Assembly: GCF_009936375.1 (NCBI RefSeq)
Contig: NZ_AP022332.1
Span: 1,483,501-1,547,500 of the forward strand
Direction: 5' to 3'
Source: Methylosinus sp. C49
Lineage (GTDB): Bacteria > Pseudomonadota > Alphaproteobacteria > Rhizobiales > Beijerinckiaceae
Length of the DNA stretch: 64,000 nucleotides
Positions 25,912 through 36,987 of the stretch are shown piece after piece; within the stretch, counting starts at the first letter, position 1, and every line of letters starts with the position of its first letter. The notes below the pieces were generated by a model, which made no database searches, had not been told where the DNA came from, and worked only from the letters and a program-made list of their open reading frames with translations. The position numbers and the translations under genes are program-made.

Positions 25912-26529
25912 ATGTTCGTGAAATCCCACGTCACCACCGTCGTCTTCGATGTCGGCAATGTGCTGGTCGATTGGAATCCCCGCTATCTCTACCGCAAGCT
26001 CTTCGACGATTCGCAGGCGATGGAGCGCTTCCTCGGCGAGGTCTGCACCTTGGATTGGAATCTGGAATTGGATCGTGGCCGTCCCTTCGCCGAGGCGGTC
26101 GCCGAGCGCGTCGCGCTCTATCCCGATTTCGCCGATCTCATTCGCGCCTATGACGCGCGCTGGGACGAGATGATCGCTGGGCCAATCGCCGGCACGGTGG
26201 CGCTGCTGGAACGGCTCGCCGCGCGCGGGACGCCGCTCTATGCGCTCACCAATTTCTCGGATGAGAAATATGTGGAGACATTCCCGCGCTTCGATTTTTT
26301 CCAGCGCTTCGCGGGCGTCGTCGTCTCGGGCCGGGTGGGGCTGCTGAAGCCCGACGCCGCCATTTATCGGCTGCTGCTCGAGAGCTATGGGCTCGATCCG
26401 GCGTCCTGCATTTTCATCGATGATTCGGCGGCCAATGTGGAAGGCGCCCGCGCCGTCGGCATGCATGCGATGCGCTTCGAGAGCCCAGAGCAGGTCGAGC
26501 GGGATTTGCGGGAGCTGGCGCTGCTGTGA
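25912..26529 (+). CDS. HAD-superfamily phosphatase, YihX-like
   Basis: A 205-residue HAD phosphatase. The start ATG 25912 has GGAG eight bases upstream; the earlier in-frame codons are not used. Motif I is VVFDVGNVLVDW with nucleophile Asp13, motif II is ALTNFS, motif III Lys is in LLKPDAAIYRLL and motif IV is CIFIDDSAANVEGA. Note that the usual DxD becomes D-V-G-N, which is normal in the YihX group (glucose-1-phosphate phosphatase-like). The substrate here is unknown. It is convergent with pyrF, nine bases apart. Confidence 0.88.
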   Translation: MFVKSHVTTVVFDVGNVLVDWNPRYLYRKLFDDSQAMERFLGEVCTLDWNLELDRGRPFAEAVAERVALYPDFADLIRAYDARWDEMIAGPIAGTVALLERLAARGTPLYALTNFSDEKYVETFPRFDFFQRFAGVVVSGRVGLLKPDAAIYRLLLESYGLDPASCIFIDDSAANVEGARAVGMHAMRFESPEQVERDLRELALL

Positions 26530-26538
26530 AGGGCGCGC

Positions 26539-27255
26539 TCACCCGCCCATAGCGGCGGAAATTTCCGCGACGATTCGTTCGGCGGCGGCGCGCGGGTCGG
26601 GCGCCTGCGTCACCGGTCGGCCGACGACGAGATGGTCCGCCCCGGCGGCGATAGCCTCGCCCGGCGTCATCACGCGCTTCTGATCGCCGAGCGCTGCGCC
26701 GGCGGGGCGCACGCCGGGCGTCACCAGCGCCATTTGCGGGCCGACCAGAGCGCGAATCGGCGCCACTTCCTGCGGCGACAGGATCAGCCCGTCGATTCCC
26801 GCATCCTTGGCCTGAGTCGCGCGACGCGAAACCAGCGCGGCGACGCCGATGGAATAGCCCGCCTCGGCGAGATCGGCATCGTCATAGGAGGTCATCACCG
26901 TGACGGCGAGCAGCCGCAGGCCGCTATCGCCCGCGCCCTGACGGGCGGCGCGCATCGTCTGCGGAAAGCCGTGAATGGTGAGGAAATCCGCGCCGAGCCG
27001 GGCGATCTGCCGCGTCGCGCGCTCCACCGTCTGGCCGATGTCGTGGAGCTTCAGATCGACGAAGACTTTTTTGCCGCCGGCCTTCAGCTCCTCGACCAGC
27101 GGCAGGCCGCCGCCATAGGCCAGCTCCATGCCGATCTTGTAGAAGGAGACCGAATCGCCGAGCCGCGCGACCAGCGCGCGCGCTGTCTCCACGCTATCGA
27201 CGTCCAGCGCGACGATGAGGCGATCTCGCGCCGGGATCGTCGCGCCGCTCGTCAT
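26539..27255 (-). CDS. pyrF: Orotidine 5'-phosphate decarboxylase
   Basis: Last step of de novo UMP synthesis. The 238-residue TIM barrel has the catalytic tetrad in VSFYKIG (Lys40) and [14 protein letters not shown] (Asp67, Lys69, Asp72). The phosphate-binding end is [10 protein letters not shown] and [17 protein letters not shown]. Start codon at 27255, one base after the stop of the upstream methyltransferase, so it is very likely translated from the same message. Confidence 0.97.
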   Translation of the reverse strand: MTSGATIPARDRLIVALDVDSVETARALVARLGDSVSFYKIGMELAYGGGLPLVEELKAGGKKVFVDLKLHDIGQTVERATRQIARLGADFLTIHGFPQTMRAARQGAGDSGLRLLAVTVMTSYDDADLAEAGYSIGVAALVSRRATQAKDAGIDGLILSPQEVAPIRALVGPQMALVTPGVRPAGAALGDQKRVMTPGEAIAAGADHLVVGRPVTQAPDPRAAAERIVAEISAAMGG

Positions 27256-27256
27256 C

Positions 27257-27862
27257 TCAGCCGGCCTTGCGGCCGTAGCGCCACACGCGCGCCGGCGGAA
27301 TATTCGCCCAGACCTGCGAGCCCACGGCCGTGAAGGCGGAGCCGTTCGGATGGCGTTTCAGCGGCATGGGCGAGAACAGGCCATAGGTGAACTGGATGAT
27401 GATGCCGCCCGGCGCCATCATCTCGAAGCCCTGGTCGAGCAGGCGTAGCCGGTCCGATTCGGGCTGGTTGAGCAGCGGCAGGCTCGAGACGATTGTGGAG
27501 ATCGGCCCGGACAGCTTGCCGGCGAGCGTCTGCTTCAGCGAATAGGCGTCGCCCTGCACCACCTCGACGCCCGGAAAGCGCTGGCGCAGGAGATCGCAGA
27601 ACGCCGTCTCATATTCCACGAGCAGCAGGCGCGAGGCGGGAACCCCATGCTCCAGCAGCGCCTGCGTGACCGGGCCGGTGCCCGGTCCGAGCTCGACGAT
27701 CGGCCCCTCGCGGGAGAGATCGACATAGCTCGCCATGGCGCGGGCGAGCATAGGCCCCGAGGGCGAGACGGCCCCGACGCCGCGTGGATTTTCCATCCAA
27801 GACCGCAGAAAGCGCGCATTATCGGCGAGAGCGGATTTCAGTGGCTCGATATTCAGTGACAC
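27257..27862 (-). CDS. Phospholipid N-methyltransferase, PmtA-like
   Basis: A SAM-dependent methyltransferase of about 201 residues, close in pattern to the rhizobial/Rhodobacter PmtA group, which methylates phosphatidylethanolamine toward phosphatidylcholine. I start at GTG 27862 ([21 protein letters not shown]). GAGGGG is ten bases upstream, and the start fits the family; a TTG at 27889 would add nine residues. The signature [22 protein letters not shown] is followed by the SAM motif [17 protein letters not shown] and SSLPLLN. It lies between dnaJ (76-base gap) and pyrF (one base) on the same strand. Confidence 0.85.
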   Translation of the reverse strand: MSLNIEPLKSALADNARFLRSWMENPRGVGAVSPSGPMLARAMASYVDLSREGPIVELGPGTGPVTQALLEHGVPASRLLLVEYETAFCDLLRQRFPGVEVVQGDAYSLKQTLAGKLSGPISTIVSSLPLLNQPESDRLRLLDQGFEMMAPGGIIIQFTYGLFSPMPLKRHPNGSAFTAVGSQVWANIPPARVWRYGRKAG

Positions 27863-27938
27863 GCTGAGACAGCCCCTCGATCGTTCCAAACGCGCGCGAC
27901 CATGTATGAGGTCGCACGCCCGGTCAATGGCGTCCGCC

Positions 27939-29060
27939 TCATTTGCCGAACAGCTCTTTCATCTTCGCGAAGAAGCCCGTGGCCTCGGGATGCGTCTGGT
28001 GGGACGATTCCTCCTCGAATTCGGTGAGCAGCTCGCGTTGGCGCTTGGTGAGATTTTGCGGCGTCTCGACGCTGATCTGCACATAGAGATCGCCCGATTC
28101 GCGCCCGCGCAGCAAAGGCATGCCCTTGGCTTTCACCTTGATCTGCTTGCCGGTTTGGGCGCCTTCGGGGATTTTGATCTCGGTCTCGCCGCCGTCGATC
28201 GTATGCACGGTGATCTTGCCGCCGAGCGCCGCGCGCACCATGGAGATCGGCACGCGGCAATAGAGATCGGCGCCGTCGCGCTGGAAGAACGTATGCGGCT
28301 TCACCGACAGGAAAATATAGAGATCGCCGGAGGGGCCGCCGCGCAGCCCGGCCTCGCCCTCGCCGGCGAGGCGGATGCGCGTGCCGTCCTCGACGCCGGG
28401 CGGCACATTGACGGAGAGCGTGCGCTCTATGGTGGCGCGGCCGGTTCCGGAGCAGGAGGAGCAGGGATTGTCGATCACCTCGCCGCGGCCCTGGCAGGTG
28501 GGGCAGGTGCGCTCTATGGCGAAGAAGCCCTGCTGGGCGCGAACGCGGCCGTGGCCGGCGCAGGTGGGGCAGGTCTTGGGCTTGGAGCCCTTTTTCGCGC
28601 CGGTGCCGCCACAGGCCTCGCAGGAGACCGAGGTCGGCAGCTTCAAAGTCGCGGCCTTGCCGTGGAAGGCCTCCTCCAGCGTGATCTCCATATTGTAGCG
28701 CAGATCTGAGCCGCGCTCGCGAGCGGAGCCGCGGCCGCCGCCGCGCCGTCCCATCACCTCGCCGAAGAGATCGTCGAAAATATCGGCCATCGAGGCGGCG
28801 AAGCCGTCGCCGCCGCCAAAGCCGCCGCCGCCTTGCTCGAAGGCGGCATGGCCGAAACGGTCATAGGCGGCGCGCTTCTGCGTGTCGGAGAGGCATTGAT
28901 AGGCCTCGTTGACCTCCTTGAAGCGCGCCTCGGCCTCCGAGTCGCCGGGATTGCGGTCGGGATGATATTGCATCGCGGCCTTGCGAAAGGCGATCTTCAG
29001 CTCGACGTCGGTCGAGGTCTTGGAAACGCCGAGAATCTCGTAGAAGTCGCGTTTGGACAT
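27939..29060 (-). CDS. dnaJ: Chaperone DnaJ
   Basis: Hsp40 co-chaperone of DnaK. The start [18 protein letters not shown] at 29060 is canonical and gives 373 residues. J domain 1-70 with the HPD motif at 33-35; Gly/Phe-rich stretch about 75-110 ([13 protein letters not shown]). Four zinc-finger repeats follow in order: [24 protein letters not shown] and CSSCSGTG. Then come the two C-terminal beta domains ([26 protein letters not shown]). dnaK lies upstream, but 540 bases of repeats intervene, so dnaJ may have its own promoter. pmtA-like and pyrF follow closely. Confidence 0.98.
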   Translation of the reverse strand: MSKRDFYEILGVSKTSTDVELKIAFRKAAMQYHPDRNPGDSEAEARFKEVNEAYQCLSDTQKRAAYDRFGHAAFEQGGGGFGGGDGFAASMADIFDDLFGEVMGRRGGGRGSARERGSDLRYNMEITLEEAFHGKAATLKLPTSVSCEACGGTGAKKGSKPKTCPTCAGHGRVRAQQGFFAIERTCPTCQGRGEVIDNPCSSCSGTGRATIERTLSVNVPPGVEDGTRIRLAGEGEAGLRGGPSGDLYIFLSVKPHTFFQRDGADLYCRVPISMVRAALGGKITVHTIDGGETEIKIPEGAQTGKQIKVKAKGMPLLRGRESGDLYVQISVETPQNLTKRQRELLTEFEEESSHQTHPEATGFFAKMKELFGK

Positions 29061-29314
29061 GGGGTCGGTCGATAGGAGTTGGGGAAGGCGTCCTGCGGGC
29101 GGAAGCGCCGAGGATCGCAGCCGATATAGGAACTCGGAAAATTTGTTACCACGGTTTGACGGACGCGCCAAAGTCGCGTTTCCGAACCCGCTGGGACTTT
29201 CGCGCCTCGGCGAAACTGCGCCCCGAGCCTGTTCGTCAGCGTCCACTGTCTCAGCGCGAAAAGCGGGGCAGGCGTGAAAGCGAGGCTGGCCGCGCTCGCT
29301 CTCGACGCGCCTCT

Positions 29315-29368
29315 CCTTCTCCCACTCGTGGGAGAAGGTGGCCCGGCGCAGCCGGGTCGGATGAGGGT
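29315..29368 (+). repeat. Palindromic repeat element, copy 1 of inverted pair
   Basis: Contains a perfect 11-bp stem CCTTCTCCCAC/GTGGGAGAAGG with a two-base loop at 29315-29338, a second small stem CCCGGC-GCA-GCCGGG at 29342-29356, and the end sequence GTCGGATGAGGGT. The reverse complement of 29517-29573 is its homologue. Confidence 0.75.
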
Positions 29369-29379
29369 TCCGCGAGCTT

Positions 29380-29482
29380 AGAGCGCTTTCCGATCGAAGG
29401 GAATCGGTCGATCGATTAGAATTCGCTCCAACGAAAAAAGGCGAGAGCGCCATCCGATCCAATTGTATCGGATGGCGCTCTA
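29380..29482 (+). repeat. Dispersed ~104-bp hairpin repeat, copy A
   Basis: Begins AGAGCGCTTTCCGATCGAA and ends in a perfect 14-bp stem, GAGCGCCATCCGAT/ATCGGATGGCGCTC, with an eight-base loop at 29444-29480. A second, near-identical copy lies at 46211-46314 in the rpsB-tsf gap. The long stem differs between copies at one base pair, C-G here and T-A there, so pairing is kept. Confidence 0.8.
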
Positions 29483-29516
29483 CCGCGTCGTCGAATGTCG
29501 GCGGAAAGCGACAGGT

Positions 29517-29573
29517 ACCCTCATCCGACCCTCGCTGACGCAAGGGCTGCCTTCTCCCGCGAGCGGGAGAAGG
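29517..29573 (-). repeat. Palindromic repeat element, copy 2 of inverted pair
   Basis: Reverse-complement homologue of the element at 29315-29368. It has a perfect 11-bp stem CCTTCTCCCGC/GCGGGAGAAGG at 29550-29573 and an inner CCCT..AGGG stem. Compared with copy 1 the stem carries paired changes (A-T to G-C), so the hairpin itself is conserved. It lies 28 bases past the dnaK stop and may act as its transcript end. Confidence 0.75.
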
Positions 29574-29600
29574 GAGCGCCCTTTCTTACGACGAACCGCC

Positions 29601-31502
<1,902 letters not shown>

Positions 31503-31620
31503 ATCGCCGTTCCTTTCGTTCTTTCGAAATCGGGTCCCGAAGCGGCCCGTATGTCGCCGATCCTTCGGCGGCTCGCATTTTCAGCCCGCCGCGCATCGGC
31601 TGTTCATCGTCACTTCAGAT

Positions 31621-31645
31621 TGTAATCGGCCTGCATCGGCGCAAG
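31621..31645 (-). promoter_or_regulatory. Candidate RpoH (sigma-32) promoter of dnaK
   Basis: On the minus strand CTTGCGC (31639-31645) is followed after nine bases by CCGATTACA (31621-31629). The -35 core CTTG fits the sigma-32 consensus; the -10 match is partial and the spacing short. dnaK is normally heat-shock controlled, which supports the reading, but the match alone is weak. Confidence 0.3.
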
Positions 31646-31680
31646 TGCGATCTGCATATAGAGCGCGCCGGGCATATAGA

Positions 31681-31836
31681 ATGAAGGCTCCCATTGCGGC
31701 AAGCGCCGTCGGGGCCGGGATTTTCTGTTCTTCCGTCGGCGCTGCCGCTCCGGCTCGCTTTCGCTTATTCTCCTCGCGGCGATTCGCGAAGCGAAGCTCG
31801 GCCGCGGACGAGCCCGCGCCTATTTCCGAACTCTGA
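31681..31836 (+). CDS. Possible small protein before the PAP2-like gene
   Basis: ATG at 31681 opens 51 codons, beginning MKAPIAASAVGAGIFCSSVG and ending APISEL. The start resembles a short signal peptide or lipoprotein leader. It sits in the dnaK upstream region, 18 bases before the PAP2-like start. There is no good ribosome-binding site and the second half is Arg/Ser-rich, so it may be chance. The rest of the 352-base gap (31503-31854) holds the dnaK promoter region. Confidence 0.2.
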   Translation: MKAPIAASAVGAGIFCSSVGAAAPARFRLFSSRRFAKRSSAADEPAPISEL

Positions 31837-31854
31837 TTTCGAGCAGGCCGACGC

Positions 31855-32445
31855 GTGCTTCCCCACTCGATCGAACCCATTCTGCGAATCATCGCGGTCC
31901 TCGGCGACGCCGGCTTCGTCCTGCCGGCGAGCGGCGGCCTCGCCGCGGCGCTTTGGGCGGCTGGCGATCGCCGCGCGGCCGTCGCATTCCTCGGCGCCAT
32001 AGCGGTCTGCGGCGTCATGGCGACCTTCGCCAAGATAATCTCCATGGCCTTCGGCCCGCCGGCGCTGCACAGCCCCAGCGGTCACGCCGCGCTCGCGGCG
32101 GCCTTCTTCCTGCCGCTCTCCGCAATTTTCATGCGCGTTCGCGAGAGACGCGCCGGAATTTTCGCCGCCGCCCTCTGCCTGGCGGCGGCCGTGCTCGTCG
32201 CCATCATCAGAGTTGCGCAGGGCGCGCATACGGAACCGGAGGCTTTCGCGGGATTTTTCATAGGCTTGGCGTCATTCGGCGTGTTTCTGCGCGCCGCCCC
32301 GGCGCAGGTCTCGATCGGCGCTCCGGCGATCATCGTCTTCTTCATCGCCGCTGTCGCGATTCAGTCCCAAATCGGGCTCAGCATAGAAGTGGAGGGGCCG
32401 CTCGAGCGCATTGCGACACGACTCGCCGAGATGCTGTCGCTCTAG
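31855..32445 (+). CDS. PAP2-like membrane phosphatase, divergent
   Basis: A 196-residue membrane protein with about five hydrophobic helices, starting at GTG 31855 with GAGCAGG upstream. It carries remnants of the type 2 phosphatidic-acid phosphatase signature: HSPSGHAALAAAFFLPL near 64-80 (the PSGH motif with its general-acid His), and RVAQGAHTEPEAFAG near 121-135, which corresponds to SRxxxxxHxxxD with Glu in place of the last Asp and no preceding Ser. The first Lys-Arg motif is not clear. It probably belongs to the PAP2 superfamily; whether it is active is open. Possible substrates are lipid or undecaprenyl phosphates. The gene is isolated. Confidence 0.7.
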   Translation: MLPHSIEPILRIIAVLGDAGFVLPASGGLAAALWAAGDRRAAVAFLGAIAVCGVMATFAKIISMAFGPPALHSPSGHAALAAAFFLPLSAIFMRVRERRAGIFAAALCLAAAVLVAIIRVAQGAHTEPEAFAGFFIGLASFGVFLRAAPAQVSIGAPAIIVFFIAAVAIQSQIGLSIEVEGPLERIATRLAEMLSL

Positions 32446-32613
32446 CTCCAAATGTTTCTGTCTTGTTTCTTTTGCGCTTTCGAAAAGCTTCGAAGGCAAA
32501 GGGAGATAGCTTCTCCTCGCGTGACGCCGACGACGACGGACGATATTTGATTTTCATCACGAAGCGTGCGATTCGACCTTCAGGAATAGCGTTTTTGGCG
32601 GAGAGTCGCCGCA

Positions 32614-33699
32614 ATGCAGAAGAGTCGATTGTTGCGGTCCGCGGCGGCGTTATCTGCCCTCCTCCTGCTGTCCGCCTGTGACAATTCCGCCCGCAAGGCC
32701 GAGGAGCCGGCGCGGGTCGTGCTGGTCGCGCCGGTTCATTACGCGCCGCGCACGCCGACACGCCAATTCGTCGCCGCCATCCGCCCCCGCGTCGAGACCG
32801 ACCAATCCTTCCGCGTCGCCGGCAAGGTGGTGCGCCGCCTCGTCGAGAATGGGCAATCCGTCAAGGCCGGCGATCTTCTGGCCGTGCTGGACGAGGCCGA
32901 TCTGCGCTTGCAGAAGGAGCAGGCCGAGGCGGAGCTTTCCGCCGCGCGCATGGCGCTGGAGCAGGCCGCCGCCGACGAGCGTCGGGCGCAGACCTTGCGC
33001 AAGGAGGGCTGGACCGCGCAGGCGGCGCTCGATCGTCAGAAAGCCCAGGCCGAGGAGGCGCGCGGCCGCCAGCAGCGCGCGCTGCGGGCTGTCGAGCTCG
33101 CCAAAAATGCGCTGGATTACGCCTCGCTGCGCGCCGATTCGGACGGCGTGGCGACAGCGACCTTCATCGAGCCGGGGCAGGTGGTCGCGGCGGGTCAGGC
33201 GGCGGTGCGCGTCGCCCGCGCCGGCGCGCTCGAGGCCGTCGTCGCTCTGCCGGAGGCCTTCGCCTCCTTGGCGGGAGCGGGGGAGGCGAGCCTCTTTCTC
33301 TGGTCCGATCCGGCCAAGACCTATCGCGCCAGACTGCGCGAGCTCGGCGCCTCCGCCGACGCCGCCACCCGCACCTTCTCCGCGCGCTATTCGATCGTCG
33401 GCGCCGATGAGAAGGTCGGGCTCGGCATGAGCGCGACGCTGACGCTCGCCGGCAAGGATAAGGGCGTCGCCGCGGCTCTGCCGCTGGCTGCTTTGTTCGA
33501 TCAAGGCTCCGGCCCCTGCGTGTGGAAGGTGGAGGAGGGCGGCAAGCTCACCCTCGCGCCCGTCTCCGTGCTGCGCTACGAGGCCAAGACGGCGCTCATC
33601 GCCGGCGGCGTCGCCGAGGGCGACCGCGTGGTCGTTCTCGGCGCCCATAAGCTCGATCCCGGCCAGCGTGTGCGTCCGGTCGACGCCGAGAGTCTGTGA
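32614..33699 (+). CDS. RND efflux periplasmic adaptor (membrane fusion protein)
   Basis: Periplasmic linker between an RND pump and an outer-membrane channel. It has 361 residues with a lipoprotein signal, LSALLLLSAC, lipidated Cys at about residue 22. The split lipoyl domain is visible in RVAGKVVRRLVENGQSVKAGDLLAVLDEAD and in YASLRADSDGVATATFIEPGQVVAAGQAAVRVA, separated by an alpha-hairpin of coiled-coil type (AEAELSAARMALEQAAADERRAQTLR). The beta-barrel and membrane-proximal domains follow. It overlaps or abuts the pump gene, forming a two-gene operon; no TolC-like channel gene is nearby, so an outside channel must be used. Confidence 0.93.
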   Translation: MQKSRLLRSAAALSALLLLSACDNSARKAEEPARVVLVAPVHYAPRTPTRQFVAAIRPRVETDQSFRVAGKVVRRLVENGQSVKAGDLLAVLDEADLRLQKEQAEAELSAARMALEQAAADERRAQTLRKEGWTAQAALDRQKAQAEEARGRQQRALRAVELAKNALDYASLRADSDGVATATFIEPGQVVAAGQAAVRVARAGALEAVVALPEAFASLAGAGEASLFLWSDPAKTYRARLRELGASADAATRTFSARYSIVGADEKVGLGMSATLTLAGKDKGVAAALPLAALFDQGSGPCVWKVEEGGKLTLAPVSVLRYEAKTALIAGGVAEGDRVVVLGAHKLDPGQRVRPVDAESL

Positions 33700-33710
33700 G
33701 GCGCGGGGCG

Positions 33711-36700
33711 ATGGGCTTCAATCTCTCCCTCTGGGCGGTCAAGCGTCAGACGCTCACTCTGGCGCTGATTCTGGCCGTGGCCATCGCCGGGGTCTTCTCC
33801 TATTTCCATCTCGGCCGCGCCGAGGACCCGTCCTTCACCATCAAGGTCGCCAATCTCACCGCGATCTGGCCCGGCGTCACCGCGCTCGAGATGCGCGATC
33901 AGGTCGCCGACCGCCTGGAGAAGAAGCTGCAGGAGCTTCCCTATCTCGAGAAGATCGAGACCTATGTGAAGCCGAGCTTCCTGGCCATGCAGGTGACGTT
34001 CAAGGACACGACGCCGCCCGCGCAAGTGCCGAGCCTCTTCTATCAATTGCGCAAGAAGCTCCACGACATTCAGCCGGAGCTGCCGCAGGGCGTCATCGGC
34101 CCCGACGTCAATGACGAATTCGGCGACGTCGACGCCGTGCTCTACGCCGTGCATGGTTCCGGCGCCGATTATCACCAGCTCGATCGCGTGGTGGAGATGT
34201 TCCGCCAGCGCCTGCTGGAGACGCCGGACATTGTGAAGGTGAATGTCTATGGCGAGCAGGATCGCAAGATCTTCGTCGAGTTCAGCCAGGCCAAGCTCGC
34301 CAATCTCGGCGTCACGCCGCAGGCGCTGTTCGAATCGCTGGCCAAGCAGAATGCGGTGAACGCCTCCGGCGTTTTCGAGACGCCGGCCAATCGCGTGCCC
34401 TTGCGCGTCACCGGCGCGCTGAAGGGCGCGGAGGCGATCGCCGCGACGCCGGTGGAGGCGAGCGGCCATGTGTTTCGCCTCGGCGACGTCGCCGATGTCG
34501 TGTCCGGCTATCAGGACCCGCCGAACTTTCTAGCGCGCTACAAGGGCGAGCCGACCATCGTCGTCGGCGCGGTGATGGCCAAGGGCGGCAATGTGCTCAC
34601 CCTCGGCAAGAATCTCGAGGCCACAATGGCCGAGGTTCGCGCCGAGACGCCGGTCGGCATAGAGATCACGCAGATCGCCGATCAGCCGACCGTCGTCTCT
34701 CATGCGGTCGGCGAGTTCACGCGCTCCTTCGTCGAGGCGCTGGTCATCGTCCTTTTCGTGAGCTTCGTCTCGCTCGGCTTTCGCACTGGAATCATCGTCG
34801 CTCTGTCGGCGCCGCTGGTGCTCGCCGTCGTCTTCGTGTTCATGAACGCCTTTGGCGTCGATCTTCAGCGCATCTCGCTCGGCGCGCTCATCATCGCGCT
34901 CGGCCTGCTGGTCGACGACGCCATCATCGCCGTCGAGATGATGACGGTGAAGATGGAGCAGGGCGAGGATCGCATCAGCGCGGCGACCTTCGCCTGGACG
35001 TCCACGGCCTTTCCCATGCTCACCGGCACTCTGGTGACGGTGGCGGGCTTCATGCCGGTCGGCTTCGCCGCTTCCTCGACCGGCGAATATACGGGCTCGC
35101 TGTTCTTCGTGCTGGCCGTGGCGCTCGTCGCCTCCTGGTTCGTCGCCGTGCTGTTCACGCCCTATCTCGGCGTGAAGCTGCTGCCGGATTTCTCGAGTCA
35201 TGCGCATCACGATCCCGATGCGATCTATTCGACCCCCTTCTATCTCGGCCTGCGCCGGCTCATCACCTGGGCTGTCGACAATCGCCTGCTCGTCGTCTGC
35301 GCCACGGGCGGGATTTTCATCGCCGCCGTCCTCGGCTTCGGCCATGTGCAGAAGCAATTTTTCCCCATTTCCGAGCGGCCGGAGCTGTTCTTCCAGCTGC
35401 GCATGCCGGAGGGCTCGTCCATATTCGCGACGGCCGCGGCGGTGGACGAGGCCGAGAAGCTGCTGAAGGGCGATGAGGACGCGGTCCATTACACGAGCTA
35501 TATCGGCCGCGGGCCGCCGCGCTTCTGGCTCGGCCTCAGCCCGGCGTTGCCCAATGAGGCCTATGCGGAGATCGTCATCGTCGCCAAGGATCTCGAGGCG
35601 CGCGAGCGGCTGAAGGCCCGCCTGTCCAAGGCGCTGGAGGATGGCGCCGTCTCGCAGGCGCGCGCCCGCGTCGATCGCTTCAACTTCGGCCCGCCGGTCG
35701 GCTTTCCGGTGCAGTTTCGCGTCATCGGCCGCGATCCGGCGGAGGTGCGCGCCATCGCCTATCGCGTGCGCGATGTCATGCGCGAGGACAAGTCCGTCGT
35801 CGAGCCGCATCTGCAATGGAACGAGCAGACGCCGGCGGTGCGGCTCGTCATCGATCAAGACCGCGCGCGCGTCATGGGCCTCACGCCGCAGGAGGTGGCG
35901 AACCGCCTGCAGATGATGGTCTCCGGCGTGACGATCACCAGCCTGCGCGACGGCATAGACCGCGTCGATGTGATCGCCCGCGCCACGCCCGGCGAGCGCG
36001 GCGATCTCGGGCGACTCGACGACATTGTGATCTTGACGCGCGCCGGCGCGCCTGTGCCGGTCTCGCAGATCGCCAAGATCGTCTATGAGCATGAGGAGCC
36101 GATCATCTGGCGGCGCAATCGCAACATGCTCGTCACCGTGCGCGCCGATGTGAAGGACGGCGTTCAGGCGCCGGACGTCACCAATCGCATCTGGCCGCGC
36201 CTCGCCGAGATTCGCGAGCATCTGCCGCCGGGCTATCGGCTCGAGATCGGCGGCGCGATCGAGGAATCCGCCAAGGCCAATTCCTCCATCGCCGCCGTGG
36301 CGCCGGTCATGATTCTCGTCATGCTGGTGATCGTGATGTTCCAGCTGCAGGATTTCACGCGGCTCGGCCTCGTGATGATGAGCGCGCCGCTCGGCCTCAT
36401 CGGCTCCTCGCTGGCGCTCAATCTCGCGGGCGCGCCTTTCGGCTTCGTCGCTCTGCTCGGCCTCATCGCGCTCTCCGGCATGGATATGCGCAACTCGATC
36501 ATATTGGTCGATCAGGTGCGTCAGGACCTCGAGAAGGGCGCCAATTATCGCGAGGCCATCATCGGCGCCACAGTGCGGCGCGCGCGGCCGGTGGCGCTCA
36601 CCGCGATGGCCGCCATTCTCGGCATGATTCCGCTGACGCGTTCGCTGTTCTGGGGGCCGATGGCGCTCACCATAATGGGCGGCCTCTTCGTCGCGACCTT

Positions 36701-36836
36701 TCTGACGGTGCTGTTCCTGCCGGCGCTCTATGCGATGTGGTTCCGCCGCAAGCTCGGCGACACGCTGGTCGAGACGCCGCCGCCGCCGGCCGCTGCGCAA
36801 TTCTCTTATAGCGAGCTGCCGAGGGTGGCGGAATGA
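33711..36836 (+). CDS. RND-family efflux pump permease
   Basis: Inner-membrane proton-driven pump of the HAE1/AcrB-like RND superfamily, 1041 residues from ATG 33711 (MGFNLSLWAVKRQTLTLALIL). A GTG at 33696 overlaps the adaptor stop by four bases and is the alternative coupled start. Twelve helices are arranged as one N-terminal helix, a large periplasmic loop, a six-helix bundle, then the same again. The proton-relay helix 4 carries GALIIALGLLVDDAIIAVEMM with the paired Asp residues. GTLVTVAGFMPVGFAASSTGEYTGSLFFVLAVALVASW is typical. The substrate cannot be told from sequence. Confidence 0.94.
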   Translation: MGFNLSLWAVKRQTLTLALILAVAIAGVFSYFHLGRAEDPSFTIKVANLTAIWPGVTALEMRDQVADRLEKKLQELPYLEKIETYVKPSFLAMQVTFKDTTPPAQVPSLFYQLRKKLHDIQPELPQGVIGPDVNDEFGDVDAVLYAVHGSGADYHQLDRVVEMFRQRLLETPDIVKVNVYGEQDRKIFVEFSQAKLANLGVTPQALFESLAKQNAVNASGVFETPANRVPLRVTGALKGAEAIAATPVEASGHVFRLGDVADVVSGYQDPPNFLARYKGEPTIVVGAVMAKGGNVLTLGKNLEATMAEVRAETPVGIEITQIADQPTVVSHAVGEFTRSFVEALVIVLFVSFVSLGFRTGIIVALSAPLVLAVVFVFMNAFGVDLQRISLGALIIALGLLVDDAIIAVEMMTVKMEQGEDRISAATFAWTSTAFPMLTGTLVTVAGFMPVGFAASSTGEYTGSLFFVLAVALVASWFVAVLFTPYLGVKLLPDFSSHAHHDPDAIYSTPFYLGLRRLITWAVDNRLLVVCATGGIFIAAVLGFGHVQKQFFPISERPELFFQLRMPEGSSIFATAAAVDEAEKLLKGDEDAVHYTSYIGRGPPRFWLGLSPALPNEAYAEIVIVAKDLEARERLKARLSKALEDGAVSQARARVDRFNFGPPVGFPVQFRVIGRDPAEVRAIAYRVRDVMREDKSVVEPHLQWNEQTPAVRLVIDQDRARVMGLTPQEVANRLQMMVSGVTITSLRDGIDRVDVIARATPGERGDLGRLDDIVILTRAGAPVPVSQIAKIVYEHEEPIIWRRNRNMLVTVRADVKDGVQAPDVTNRIWPRLAEIREHLPPGYRLEIGGAIEESAKANSSIAAVAPVMILVMLVIVMFQLQDFTRLGLVMMSAPLGLIGSSLALNLAGAPFGFVALLGLIALSGMDMRNSIILVDQVRQDLEKGANYREAIIGATVRRARPVALTAMAAILGMIPLTRSLFWGPMALTIMGGLFVATFLTVLFLPALYAMWFRRKLGDTLVETPPPPAAAQFSYSELPRVAE

Positions 36837-36987
36837 GCGGGAGCCCGGCCCGCCGCGGCTGAAGCGGCTCGCCGAGCGTGGAAGGTAATAAGCCGCATTC
36901 CGGTTCGCCAGAATGCCGTTGATGATAGAGTGGCGCCATTGGGAGAGCGCTCTGCATCGAGCGCGCACTATTTTTTCGGAGCGGCAT

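Larger units (their letters stand above)
29061..29600. other. dnaK-dnaJ intergenic repeat cluster
   Basis: The 540-base space between dnaK and dnaJ is unusually long and holds three palindromic repeat elements, listed separately (29315-29368, 29380-29482, 29517-29573). The open frames that cross it are shadow frames made by the repeats. No gene is supported. Confidence 0.7.

Noticed and set aside
29061-29600. Extended DnaJ N-terminus across the repeat cluster
   Set aside because: The open frame continues upstream but encodes repeat-derived sequence; the canonical J domain starts at 29060.
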